DNA of 64,000 nt from Mucilaginibacter sp. Lineage in GTDB: Bacteria > Bacteroidota > Bacteroidia > Sphingobacteriales > Sphingobacteriaceae. The DNA lies in contig JAQBOV010000046.1 of assembly GCA_028287895.1 (NCBI GenBank), positions 1 through 64,000 on the forward strand, read 5' to 3'. Below the pieces are notes generated by a model, which worked only from the letters and a program-made list of their open reading frames with translations, was not told the origin of the DNA and ran no database searches. This document shows, one piece after another, positions 55,489 through 64,000 of this stretch. How positions within the stretch are numbered: the stretch's first letter is position 1; each line of letters begins with the position of its first letter. The translations under genes and the position numbers were made by a program.

Positions 55489-57696
55489 TTATTTCTCTTT
55501 ATTAATTTGTTTCTTTGTTAGCTCTTTTTTTATTTGTGTAATTTCATAGTCCTTATACTGCATACTTGTATGATGAGACAGAAGCCCTTTATATTTAGCA
55601 TGATGTCTTTTATTATATGGTCGCAAAGGGCTATCAATATTTATAAACTTTAATTGTCCAAATCTTAAGCCTGGAAATAATTTAACTGGATTAGGTCCAG
55701 CATTATAAATTTCCAACGTTATGACCCCTTCAAATCCAGGATCAATAAATCCAGCTGTCATATGAATTTCTAATCCCAGTCTCGCGAAGCTACTTCTTCC
55801 TTCAATTTCTGCCGCAATATTTTCCGGCAACTTAAAATATTCCATTGTGTGCCCTAAAATAAATTGGCCCGGAGAAATTGTAATTGATTCCATGTAATCA
55901 AGGTCAATTAATCTCGAATTAAATTCCGCGTCATTTAGAGATTGTTGATCTGTAAAATCAATAATGCCATATTTATTCTGATAGTACAATTGAAACGAGG
56001 TTCCCAATCTGACATCTAACGAAGTTGCTCCCAATTGTTCATTAAGGTCCATTAATGGGATGACCTTTAGTTTATTGCTTTTTAATAATTGGAATATATT
56101 TATGTCTGAAAGTTGACTAATGCCGGTGTTGGATATTGATAAATGTGGCGTTAATTTATCTTCAAACTCAGTTTCAGTTTTGTATTTTGCTTCCGAGTAA
56201 AACAAATCAAACCATTCCGACACCTGGATAGAACGCAATATAGATTGATCAAATCTTTTGAATACCTTTAAAATATTTTTCTCATAACTGTTAATAAGAT
56301 CGTTAAGATTTAACGAGGCTAAATTGATTAATATTTCGTCTTTTAGGCCATTATTCCGATATAACCACGCCGACAATAAAATTTCTTGTACGTATGTTGG
56401 CTTTTCGGCTAAATATGTTTTATTGATTTGCTTACTTGGTATCGGTAATCCTTGAATTAAGAGATTGCTAAGTGACCGAATAGTATCTTCTTCAATTTCC
56501 TCAGTATATTTAATAAGTGGCTGTAATAAAACATTAACAGCTTCAGTTCCAAATTTCAAATCCGAATTATCAATTTTAAAAAAATATTTTCTAAAAAATT
56601 CTCTAAAATAAATATACACCTCTCTATTGTCCTCATTCTTAAAACCGGATGTATCACTTTCATCAAAGTATTCAATTATAGTTTCACTCAACTCCAAAGT
56701 CTTGGTAAGATCGTTAAATAATGTTTTTTCAAATCGATGCTGAAGAATGTTATAGATAAGTTTTAAACGAAAAAGGGGAATCGGATAATTAACGTTGTAA
56801 TTTGAGCCGGTTTCAAATATAAATGAGGAATATTGTGAAAACCAAAATGCCGGCCCCAGGACTACACAAGCAAACAAGTCACACCAGCATTCGGTGAGCC
56901 ATGATTTAATATTCACGTCGCTTTTACTTTTATAAGAATTAAGCACGTCGATTTGGCCTAAAGTTAAAAATCCCTCAAATTCTTTTTCAATGTCGCCACT
57001 TTGGAAAAACTTGTTATCGATGATATTGTGTCCCAACTCATGAAGTAGTGTTGGCCATCTGCAAGGATTGTTTGTGTCAATTCTTGGGATGGTAATGTGG
57101 ATTGTATTTTGGTTATTATCAGATGTATCAAAGCTTCGGATATTCTCCTCAAAGTCATTATTGAAATCTAAAATTAACTTATCGAGCGTTTCATCCTTAA
57201 ATTGTTGTAGGGGATCTTTTACATAAACAGAATCGCCTAATTCTTCGCTAACGTAAATTGATATTTGCTTAGAATCCTTGTTTTCTCCTTCCGTTTGAGT
57301 TTTTTTATTATTCAAACTCACCACGTGCTTGTCAATCATCCTACTAAATCGTCTGAGCTCTATTGGTTCAGATGGTCGAGGTAAATGATTTAAATATCTT
57401 TTATGCAATATATTTAAACTATTTAATAGCCGTTTTATATTAGTCATTATTTTATTAATGGCCTCCTGTTCATTATCGCACAATAAAATTTTGGTATTTA
57501 ACTTAATCGACATCTCTATAATTTTCATCAACCAAGTTTTATAGCTTTCGATAAAAATTAGTTTGTCTTCGACTTTTGAGTCGGCGCCACGGTAAAACTC
57601 GCTGATTATTTCGTCTAAATGAAGATAAAACCTACTTGTTCTCTCAATAAGTTCAAATAAATATAATTGAGCTGTTTCCGTTTTCTTAAATCCCAT
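55489..57696 (-). CDS. Zinc metallopeptidase-dCTP deaminase fusion
   Basis: 735 residues in one open frame. Residues 200-285 have a gluzincin-type site HELGHNI (219-225) with a downstream Glu in TECWCD (about 269). The C-terminal 190 residues are a dCTP deaminase/dUTPase-fold domain: GRSSFARLG (633-641, Ser and Arg of the active site), IDPGFEG, and VITLEIYN with the catalytic Glu662. Stand-alone dCTP deaminases deplete dCTP in phage-infected cells; here one is joined to a protease-like domain. It overlaps the STAS-like gene by 11 bp. Activation by proteolysis is one possible idea, not shown. Confidence 0.88.
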   Translation of the reverse strand: MGFKKTETAQLYLFELIERTSRFYLHLDEIISEFYRGADSKVEDKLIFIESYKTWLMKIIEMSIKLNTKILLCDNEQEAINKIMTNIKRLLNSLNILHKRYLNHLPRPSEPIELRRFSRMIDKHVVSLNNKKTQTEGENKDSKQISIYVSEELGDSVYVKDPLQQFKDETLDKLILDFNNDFEENIRSFDTSDNNQNTIHITIPRIDTNNPCRWPTLLHELGHNIIDNKFFQSGDIEKEFEGFLTLGQIDVLNSYKSKSDVNIKSWLTECWCDLFACVVLGPAFWFSQYSSFIFETGSNYNVNYPIPLFRLKLIYNILQHRFEKTLFNDLTKTLELSETIIEYFDESDTSGFKNEDNREVYIYFREFFRKYFFKIDNSDLKFGTEAVNVLLQPLIKYTEEIEEDTIRSLSNLLIQGLPIPSKQINKTYLAEKPTYVQEILLSAWLYRNNGLKDEILINLASLNLNDLINSYEKNILKVFKRFDQSILRSIQVSEWFDLFYSEAKYKTETEFEDKLTPHLSISNTGISQLSDINIFQLLKSNKLKVIPLMDLNEQLGATSLDVRLGTSFQLYYQNKYGIIDFTDQQSLNDAEFNSRLIDLDYMESITISPGQFILGHTMEYFKLPENIAAEIEGRSSFARLGLEIHMTAGFIDPGFEGVITLEIYNAGPNPVKLFPGLRFGQLKFINIDSPLRPYNKRHHAKYKGLLSHHTSMQYKDYEITQIKKELTKKQINKEK

Positions 57697-58111
57697 AGGT
57701 GAATGTATCTTTTGGTTTTCCCATACGATCTAAAATTGTTACGGTCATTTGAAGTTCAGCAGGCTTCAAAAATTTCTCAATTTTTTCCCGCAACTCTTTT
57801 ATAGGAATTTCTTTTTTGGCCTCTATCTCAAAAAATTTGCTGTCCCCTAATAAATCATTAATCAAGGTTTGCTCAGGCAAAGAATAACTTACAGCAATTA
57901 TTAATTTCTTTTGTCCTGTTTTTTCCGAGAGTTGCAATAGAATTTTATCAATTAATGTGCTGGTTGCTGGATAATCGATAATACAATGCGTAAGGTCTAA
58001 AGTGACTTCCGGCTCATTATCAATATTAATTTGATCCAAAATAGATTTGATCTTGTCTGAATTACCAGCATCGTTAACCTTAAAATCGGAATATAACGCT
58101 ATAGTTTTCAT
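57686..58111 (-). CDS. STAS-like (DUF4325-type) protein
   Basis: 141 residues with the strand-helix order of a STAS-like domain: VTLDLTHCIIDYPATSTLIDKILLQL (about 36-61), which is the usual D-x-S/T-x-N/C loop and helix, then KKLIIAVS strand. The family often lies beside GHKL ATPases and regulates them. It is coupled to the ATPase gene (4-bp ATGA overlap) and to the peptidase-deaminase gene (11-bp overlap). Confidence 0.7.
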   Translation of the reverse strand: MKTIALYSDFKVNDAGNSDKIKSILDQINIDNEPEVTLDLTHCIIDYPATSTLIDKILLQLSEKTGQKKLIIAVSYSLPEQTLINDLLGDSKFFEIEAKKEIPIKELREKIEKFLKPAELQMTVTILDRMGKPKDTFTYGI

Positions 58112-59067
58112 ATTATCTTTTTTGCATATAATTCACCATAATAAAAGAATCCAGTGTCTTTGCCAATGTTAAAGAAGTTTTTTCTTATCTCACTATGAAC
58201 TATTGAGTTAATACTGCTTAGAATACCTCTGCTATTGGCATCAAAAACTGATAGGTTTAATCCAATTCCCTTTGCTCCATCTAAAATCAAAGACATTCCC
58301 AATCCTTTGTTTTCCGTTGAATGCGTCTTTGTTGTAAAACCCCGATTTAAAGCTTCACGATAGGTTTGGCTTAAGTCCCAAAACTTATGCCTTTTTTCGT
58401 ATATCCTTTCAGGCAAATGATTTTTGATGTTCTGATTGATACCTACACCTAAATCACCAATTGAAAATGAAATTTTAATTTTATTCGAGGCATCTAAAAA
58501 CGATACATCTAAACCAATAAAAGCGTTACTATTAGTATGATCAGCGCTGTTTTTTGCAATTTCATTTATTATAGATGCGAGTTGAGGTAAAATAAAGTCA
58601 TATTCTTGATAGAATGGAGCCAAATTTTTATATATCCATTCCTTAAGATGGTCCAACGCTTTTCTCCTATTCTCATATTCATCATATTCTATATTATATA
58701 TGGGGAATGACGTTTGAGATATATTTTTACTTTGAGGTGTTGAATTCGCAAAAACCTTATTTTGTTCTGAAAATAAGCTGGTTGGATTGCTATATTTATT
58801 TAGGATACTTACGAAATTTAATCTTGAAACTTCATATCCTATCTCACATTCGCTGATATTAGAATACCAGCCATTTTTTATTTTCTCGTCGTTTAAAAAC
58901 TTTAAAATTTGGAGAAGAAATAAGTTAAGACCAGATGAATTAAGGATGTGACAGTTTGTGAAATCGAAAAATATTGTATTATCTTTTTTTTCAATATTTT
59001 GAATGGGTAACAACGCTGGAATATAATCAGTCAGTTCAGGCCAGACTTTGATATTTAAATCTTTCAC
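58108..59067 (-). CDS. STAS-GHKL ATPase/kinase-like protein
   Basis: 319 residues. N-terminal STAS-like segment IFFDFTNCHILNSSGLNLF (32-50). C-terminal GHKL ATPase domain: N-box NEIAKNSADH (168-177), G1 GDLGVGI (204-210) and G2 NKGLGMSL (253-260). This resembles anti-sigma-factor kinases or phosphotransfer ATPases, not a histidine kinase, since no HisKA part is present. It is the first gene of the six-gene operon, so it is the probable switch or sensor. Confidence 0.82.
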   Translation of the reverse strand: MKDLNIKVWPELTDYIPALLPIQNIEKKDNTIFFDFTNCHILNSSGLNLFLLQILKFLNDEKIKNGWYSNISECEIGYEVSRLNFVSILNKYSNPTSLFSEQNKVFANSTPQSKNISQTSFPIYNIEYDEYENRRKALDHLKEWIYKNLAPFYQEYDFILPQLASIINEIAKNSADHTNSNAFIGLDVSFLDASNKIKISFSIGDLGVGINQNIKNHLPERIYEKRHKFWDLSQTYREALNRGFTTKTHSTENKGLGMSLILDGAKGIGLNLSVFDANSRGILSSINSIVHSEIRKNFFNIGKDTGFFYYGELYAKKII

Positions 59068-59175
59068 AATTGTGGTTTACAAACAAATATGGAATTAAAA
59101 ATGGCAACTAACCAATCTCTAGTATTGGATTTCAAAAATTAATAAAAAAAGGCAACCAAGAAATAGAAATCAAAT

Positions 59176-59328
59176 ATGATTACAATTCGGGGTTTGGTAC
59201 AAAAAATTTATGATATTACTTTTACAACATGAGAATTTATTGCGACAGTAATATCTTTAGAAAGCCGAAGCAAAGAAGAAGTCGAGCTTATTTATAGAGT
59301 TTTTTATAAAGCTAACTATCCGCTATAA
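59176..59328 (+). pseudogene. Small gene interrupted by an in-frame TGA
   Basis: Frame starts MITIRGLVQKIYDITF, hits TGA at 59230-59232, then goes on in the same frame EFIATVISLESRSKEEVELIYRVF to a stop at 59326. The coding look on both sides suggests a nonsense mutation. Family not recognised. Gap 59068-59331 otherwise holds the promoter of the minus-strand operon. Confidence 0.35.
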
Positions 59329-59331
59329 AAA

Positions 59332-59697
59332 TCAATTGAACCAAGATGACCGGAAAGTTCGCTTAGGTAATGGGGGGGCAGAATCCGCCGTTGAGCCGAA
59401 TGTCGTAGTTTCAGCACTGCTGCGATCGGGCTTCTTTGAACCAGCCTCAGTAGCGCCTGCAGCTGTGGCATAGATCAAAAAGCCGTTGACTACCCCCACG
59501 AAGTAGTCGGTTACTTTCGTTTCTTTGGCTAAATATACGCCTACAAGCGACAAACCGACGGCAACTGCCAAGGCGAGCCATTTTGGGTTAAAATCTATGG
59601 CTTTCTGTAATCCGTTACATATAAGATAAGTCGCACCGGACGCACCCGTGAGGGTTAACATACTCTCGACGGTAAAAAACTGAGCTGGTATTTCCAT
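59332..59697 (-). CDS. Small membrane protein, 121 aa
   Basis: Two membrane segments (about 14-32 and 40-58, plus a weaker one at about 66-82) and a Ser/Thr/Pro-rich tail. It resembles holin-like or pore-type small proteins in layout only; not recognised. It is divergent from the 59919/60121 pair across 221 bp, and may belong to that cassette or to the operon downstream (264 bp). Confidence 0.55.
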   Translation of the reverse strand: MEIPAQFFTVESMLTLTGASGATYLICNGLQKAIDFNPKWLALAVAVGLSLVGVYLAKETKVTDYFVGVVNGFLIYATAAGATEAGSKKPDRSSAETTTFGSTADSAPPLPKRTFRSSWFN

Positions 59698-59846
59698 TGA
59701 AATATAATTTAGGTTCGATAAAACTAAAAAAAATATTTTAATCCAGTGTTTATTCCGATAAATAACTTATTTTTAATAATTACGTAAAAATATACCTGTT
59801 CATTGTCAGGGTTAAACCTTCTGGCATAAAATATGTTCAATAATAA

Positions 59847-59879
59847 TTGGATGTAATTAAAATTATTTTTTTACTTTCG
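59847..59879 (+). promoter_or_regulatory. Possible promoter for 59919-61773
   Basis: TTG (59847-59849) and TACTTTCG (59872-59879) with a 22-bp spacer, a little long for the Bacteroidota consensus. The ATG is 40 bp downstream. Confidence 0.3.
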
Positions 59880-59918
59880 TACCCTATTAAGTAATTCATT
59901 CAAAGCTAGTTACTCATA

Positions 59919-60107
59919 ATGCCGGAAATAATCGCAACGATGTCGGAAATATTCAAGAATGGAGAGGATTTTGAATTTAAAAAAGTCGACTACAGCACTC
60001 AAAAAATTTCAACTGAAATGAAGCGAGTAAAAGAAATCCAGAATGATATCCGCAAATCGGCCGACGCAGACCTGACCTCTATTAAGCATATTAACTTCGA
60101 TATCTGA
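59919..60107 (+). CDS. Small protein, 62 aa, partner of the papain-like protein
   Basis: Short soluble, charged protein (MPEIIATMSEIFKNGEDFEF, then a Lys/Glu-rich helix). Not recognised. Its stop lies 13 bp before the next ATG, so they form one unit. It could be an inhibitor, substrate or tag for the following enzyme. Confidence 0.45.
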   Translation: MPEIIATMSEIFKNGEDFEFKKVDYSTQKISTEMKRVKEIQNDIRKSADADLTSIKHINFDI

Positions 60108-60120
60108 AACTGCGTGCCTG

Positions 60121-61773
60121 ATGATCGAGTCGAAAACGTACCATGGGGATGACCTTTGCCAGATTCTTTTCGACGCTAACCTAAAGAACACACCGCTTGA
60201 CCTCATCAACGAGGACATCAATGCCGTAAGGTACTTAAAGGAATACCTGGGACCCGCGGGACTTAATGCGAATTATTATGTCAAGGAGTCTAATTATGTC
60301 AGCATCGATTACTTGACCGATTACTCGTTCTATTATTCCAAGAACTTCGTCAATTATGGCAATAAATGCGTCCGCCTGCATTTTTTCAATTCCAAAAAAA
60401 ACAAGAAAGATTTCGACAAAGACTTCTGGGACGCCGTCTTAATCGGTAATTCCTCCGACACGGCCAGCAGTCATTCCTTTTGGGAAGAGGACTATCTGGG
60501 CTTCATCGTTGTCCGGCCAATTCCCAAGTTTATGATCGGCTATACCATTCTGAAACATTACAATTATCGGAAGGATGTGAAAACTTACGATCCGGCCCGT
60601 AATTACTGGGGCATTAAACCTTATTATGTTCATGTATTTGGCACCAAAGTGCGGATCGAATCTTTGGCATTTCTGTCCCAGGACAGCAATGTTGCTGCCT
60701 GCGCAACAATCGCCATCTGGACGATGCTGCAAAGAGCCGTCGAAGACTACTATATTAACCTGAAGTCACCCTATGAGATCACCAAGGACTCGGGCCAAAC
60801 GATACAAAACGGAAACCGGATATTCCCGAACAGCGGGCTGGACCCCGGCCTGATCTGTAACTCCATTACCAAAAACAACCTCGCTCCGGAACTGCGGCCA
60901 TTTATCGATGGGGATAAAAATTTAAACCGCCGTACCAAAATGATCGTCCACGGCTATTCCAGGATTAGGCTACCGATCATTATCGGGATGAACGTACAGG
61001 TAGGCAAACACGCGACAGCGATAACCGGGCATCGCCTGCAGGAGCCTGTTTTTAAAGCACCTGCAAAAAAAAGATTTGAGCTGTATACTCCAAAAAAGAA
61101 GGACACCGGTCTGTTACCGCTGCGGTCGGATAATATGAACAAGTTTTATATGCACGATGACCAATGGGGACCTTTCTCCCGTTGCGAGTTTAAGGAAGGC
61201 AATAAAATTTCAACATCATGGAACCGGTATACCAAAGAAACCCGCATGGGAGAAATCATGATGCTCATCATCCCAGTTTTCCAAAAAATAAGGATACCAA
61301 TCGAAGATATAGAGCAGTATACATTCGGCCTGCATAATTTTCTGACCAAAGAACTCAGCGAAGCCATCCGTGGAACTTTTAACTGGGATATCCAGTTGTA
61401 TTTCAGCTCAGACTTCAAAGAGGAAGTCAGGAACTCCGGTGCCTTCAAGCCGGACGTTCCCAACCAGCTTGATTTCCTGAAAAAACTCGTAACGGAGCCC
61501 TTGCCCAAGTACCTTTGGGTCGCCACTTTGTACGCGGATAACCATAAAATGATGTATTTCGTCTTTGACGCTACCGGGCTGCGGCACACGACCAGCCTCC
61601 TTTTGGCATTTAGCTATTATCCGGTACTGATGGACAAATTCGTTGACCGAGTCAATGAATTAAAGGAAAGTGTTCAGCATGATCGGGTAGCTAAAATTAA
61701 CCTCGAAATCTTGTTTCAGGATTCCATCGACAAGTTTATTGAAAAAATATCCTGGTACAAATCTTACCTTTGA
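60121..61773 (+). CDS. Papain/C39-like fold protein, 550 aa
   Basis: The centre has papain-type residues in the right order: SQDSNVAACATIAIW (Gln187, Cys194), GKHATAITGH (His297) and HDDQWGPFSR (Asp346/347), as in C39-like peptidases. The N-terminal 180 residues and the C-terminal 200 are unassigned. No signal peptide or membrane segment. A cysteine peptidase or related transferase is likely; no family name can be given. It is coupled to the 62-aa gene and ends 96 bp before the convergent integrase gene. Confidence 0.65.
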   Translation: MIESKTYHGDDLCQILFDANLKNTPLDLINEDINAVRYLKEYLGPAGLNANYYVKESNYVSIDYLTDYSFYYSKNFVNYGNKCVRLHFFNSKKNKKDFDKDFWDAVLIGNSSDTASSHSFWEEDYLGFIVVRPIPKFMIGYTILKHYNYRKDVKTYDPARNYWGIKPYYVHVFGTKVRIESLAFLSQDSNVAACATIAIWTMLQRAVEDYYINLKSPYEITKDSGQTIQNGNRIFPNSGLDPGLICNSITKNNLAPELRPFIDGDKNLNRRTKMIVHGYSRIRLPIIIGMNVQVGKHATAITGHRLQEPVFKAPAKKRFELYTPKKKDTGLLPLRSDNMNKFYMHDDQWGPFSRCEFKEGNKISTSWNRYTKETRMGEIMMLIIPVFQKIRIPIEDIEQYTFGLHNFLTKELSEAIRGTFNWDIQLYFSSDFKEEVRNSGAFKPDVPNQLDFLKKLVTEPLPKYLWVATLYADNHKMMYFVFDATGLRHTTSLLLAFSYYPVLMDKFVDRVNELKESVQHDRVAKINLEILFQDSIDKFIEKISWYKSYL

Positions 61774-61869
61774 GGAATAACAAAATACCTATTTAGTGAA
61801 AAATATGACTGTTAATCAGGGATTTATCACGATACGTTTACATACAGTATATCACCCTTAGGTCTTAAA

Positions 61870-63099
61870 TTATCCGAGTTTCTTTTTCAATTCAGCCATG
61901 TCCTGACTTACCTTTTTTTCCAGGACCCTTGCATATATCTGCGTGGTCGCGAGTTTATTATGTCCAAGCATACGGCTTACTGTCTCAATAGGAACCCCAT
62001 TAGAAAGGGTAATTGTTGTTGCAAAGGTGTGCCGGGCCACATGAAACGTTAAATTTTTTTTCACTCCGCACATATCTGCTATTTCCTTCAGGTAACTGTT
62101 CACTTTTTGATTGGAAATGACAGGAAACAAAGTCCCTTTGGATTCCGCCCGGTAATCATTCTTATAACTCTCAATGATTTCCAGGGCCTTTGGAAGCAGC
62201 GGTGTATTAACCGGTATTAGCGTTTTTTGCCTTGCCGTTTGTATCCATTTTTCGCCGTCAACGCCCTTTACAATATTATCAGGTTTTAAATTGGCCATAT
62301 CCACGTATGAAAGGCCAGTGTAACAGGAGAAAATAAAAATGTCTCTAACCATCCGAAGCCGGTCCAGTTCAAAGTGTTTTTTCTCTATCGCCTTTACCTC
62401 CCACTCGCTTAAAAAATCCTTATCCACCCTTTTCCGGGTAAGTTTAAAACCAGCAAAGGGATCTGAATTAAGCCACTTGAGCTTTATAGCCAGGTTCACC
62501 ATTTTTTTAAGGCGGATAAGGTGCTTGGCTACACCATTGGTGTCCATGGGTTTTTGATGGTCCTTAGGTTTGTGATTGTATAAAAACAGTTCGAAATCTG
62601 CTATGAACTTATAATCAAGAACAGTAAGGTTAATGTCTGAGCTATTAAAATGCTGCCCGAAGAATTTAACCAGGTAACGCTGTGTAACCAGATAATGCCG
62701 CATTGTGCCTATTGCAAGGAGCGTTTTGGCCTGGTCGTTATGGTAAGTTATAAGTTCACCAAAAGTAATAGGCTTAACTTCTCTTACAATCCCCAGAAAG
62801 GCATCTTTAAGGGCTTCTATTGTAATTGTGCGGCCATTTAACTGCATTTCTCTGTAGTGGCCCTTTATTATTAAACGTACTTCATCCAAGTAATTGTTTA
62901 TTTCCCGCCCTTGCTTTGTAGTTGTTATCCCGCCTCCGCTGACCTTATCCCAGTGAATTACTTCTGCCTGAAAATTCTTTAGAGCTATATAGTTCTTTTT
63001 TCCTCCCACAGCCAATCCTAAAAAAACGGGAGCTTTTCCATCTCTTACACGCTCGGTGCGAATTTTAAAGTGAATTCCGAATTTGTTTGTTGCTTTCAT
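61870..63099 (-). CDS. Tyrosine-type site-specific integrase
   Basis: 409 residues, Bacteroidota type: N-terminal arm-binding domain, SAM-like core-binding domain (about 105-210), catalytic domain with HVARHTF (H353, R356), LGH (H380) and Tyr389. The first catalytic Arg is replaced in TGLSYVDM, as in many Bacteroidota integrases. It integrates and excises the element. It sits at the right edge with TGGTAC sites just upstream of its start, and transcribes towards the cargo. Confidence 0.93.
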   Translation of the reverse strand: MKATNKFGIHFKIRTERVRDGKAPVFLGLAVGGKKNYIALKNFQAEVIHWDKVSGGGITTTKQGREINNYLDEVRLIIKGHYREMQLNGRTITIEALKDAFLGIVREVKPITFGELITYHNDQAKTLLAIGTMRHYLVTQRYLVKFFGQHFNSSDINLTVLDYKFIADFELFLYNHKPKDHQKPMDTNGVAKHLIRLKKMVNLAIKLKWLNSDPFAGFKLTRKRVDKDFLSEWEVKAIEKKHFELDRLRMVRDIFIFSCYTGLSYVDMANLKPDNIVKGVDGEKWIQTARQKTLIPVNTPLLPKALEIIESYKNDYRAESKGTLFPVISNQKVNSYLKEIADMCGVKKNLTFHVARHTFATTITLSNGVPIETVSRMLGHNKLATTQIYARVLEKKVSQDMAELKKKLG

Positions 63100-63250
63100 C
63101 TTCTTAATTTTTTAATTCATTTTGTTGATACTTGATTCCGGTAATTGCAATGGTATTACCAATACCACATCAAACAGTCCCAGAATGGATGCTTTTTTAT
63201 GATTTTATATAGATTCAATAATCTAAAAATCAAATAGTTACATCATTTTG

Positions 63251-63283
63251 GAGTACCAAAAGTACAAACCAGATTTGGTACTC
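63251..63283. repeat. Perfect inverted repeat by the integrase gene
   Basis: GAGTACCAAA (63251-63260) and TTTGGTACTC (63274-63283) are perfect inverse copies with a 13-bp spacer. They overlap the right TGGTACTC site and are likely integrase binding sites. Confidence 0.6.
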
Positions 63284-63297
63284 TGATTGGTACCCAT
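63276..63297 (+). repeat. Candidate right attachment site (paired TGGTAC)
   Basis: TGGTACTC at 63276 and TGGTACCC at 63288, 12 bp apart, same direction and spacing as at 17052/17064. This is about 150 bp upstream of the integrase start. Confidence 0.5.
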
Positions 63298-63381
63298 ACA
63301 CATTGATAAACTTTGATTAAGATTGGATGGGGCCGTATCCGTCCCATGAAGTAGGTATAGAAGTGAAAGGATAATGTGTTA

Positions 63382-64000
63382 TTAAGCGACGTTGGTGGAG
63401 TGGCGACAGGTCGTAGCCTGGTATATTTTCTGAGGAAGAGGCTTCCAATTTCCGGGCAGGAGCTCGTCAATTTTATCTTTCGGTGCATATAGCAGACTGG
63501 GCAACCTAGTGAGCACATCGCTGATATAGGCATGGGGTTCGATTTTATGAAGTGCACAGGACTGGAGAATGGAGTAAATGATGCCGCTGCGTTCCGCCGA
63601 CTGATGGTTTCCTGCAAACAACCAGTTCTTTCTTCCTAATGCAACCGGTCTGAAGCGGTTCTCCAGCAGGTTATTATCGATCAGGATCCTGCCGTCGCTG
63701 GTATAGTAGCAGAGCTTATCCCAGCGCTTAAGCATATAACGGCAAGCGACAGCAATCAATGATTTAGGGTTAAGTGCCAGCTCTTGCTGCTGCGCCCAAA
63801 GCTTTAGCTTTTCCAGTGTCGGTAAGGATATCTCCCTGCGCAGGTGAAGTATCTCGTTCGGACCTAAGTTGTTGTTTCTGCAACGGGCCTCTACGTCATA
63901 TAATTGCCCGATCATATCCAGCGCCGCCGATGCCCGGCTGTGATCGCTTTCCAGAGCTTTGGTGAAATTACGGCGTGCATGTGCCCAGCAGCCAATATGG
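63382..64000 (-). CDS. IS66-family transposase, C-terminal part
   Basis: Runs off the right edge: before the internal ATG at 63915 the frame continues upstream with CWAHARRNF-type IS66 sequence. The C-terminal DDE part IDNNLLENRFRPVALGRKNW (E of the DDE in the NLLENRFR segment) and AGNHQSAERSGIIYS are typical. About 205 residues are seen; the N-terminus is outside. It lies 85 bp right of the att candidate, so an insertion next to the island end. Confidence 0.9.
   Translation of the reverse strand, partial: HIGCWAHARRNFTKALESDHSRASAALDMIGQLYDVEARCRNNNLGPNEILHLRREISLPTLEKLKLWAQQQELALNPKSLIAVACRYMLKRWDKLCYYTSDGRILIDNNLLENRFRPVALGRKNWLFAGNHQSAERSGIIYSILQSCALHKIEPHAYISDVLTRLPSLLYAPKDKIDELLPGNWKPLPQKIYQATTCRHSTNVA

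Overview
The window looks like Bacteroidota DNA, most likely a Sphingobacteriaceae relative such as Mucilaginibacter or Pedobacter. The support is the family mix (Kup, a GreA-C-like small protein, Bacteroidota-type integrase, mobilisation genes), promoters close to TTTG-N19-TAnnTTTG, and mostly absent Shine-Dalgarno sites. No rRNA, CRISPR array or intact tRNA was found. Genus is inference; no search was possible.

Layout. 1-9962 is chromosome-like: the end of a Gln-rich repeat protein, an exported thioredoxin-like protein, Kup, two small proteins, an APS kinase/sulfotransferase pair, a phosphoethanolamine-transferase-like enzyme and an acyltransferase, i.e. mostly envelope and surface-glycan modification. 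9963-15451 is a decaying stretch: a VOC protein, an SRPBCC protein, broken second copies of both between them, an AraC regulator and a PAS histidine kinase. 15.5-16.7 kb is a PLD-family gene between two 63-bp direct repeats.

17.05-63.3 kb is interpreted as one integrated island of about 46 kb. A tyrosine integrase sits at its right end. Near-identical paired TGGTAC motifs with 12-bp spacing lie at both ends in the same orientation. Inside there is a mobilisation/replication core (40.4-44.5 kb: iteron-like repeats, HTH_17 protein, VapE-like helicase, oriT candidate, MobC, relaxase). Around it are many conflict/defence cassettes: (1) REase-NTPase plus AAA-TPR protein; (2) lipase-AAA fusion; (3) type I R-M (hsdM-hsdS-hsdR) plus a YgjP-like metalloprotease; (4) DUF4062/TIR-like protein - RecQ helicase - DUF6602 protein; (5) HNH nuclease - KAP NTPase; (6) XRE regulator, small membrane proteins and a HEPN protein; (7) exported protein, MBL-caspase-like fusion and a small acidic protein; (8) a six-gene operon with a STAS-GHKL ATPase, a STAS-like protein, a Zn-peptidase fused to dCTP deaminase, a membrane protein, a small helical protein and a DNA methyltransferase; (9) a small protein plus a papain/C39-like protein beside a 2-TM protein. 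The window ends in an IS66-family transposase.

The best candidates for undescribed systems are cassettes 8 (53432-59067), 7 (48256-53184), 4 (32493-36434), 1/2 (18094-23963) and 9 (59332-61773). Assignments rest on visible motifs, gene overlaps and recalled family patterns.
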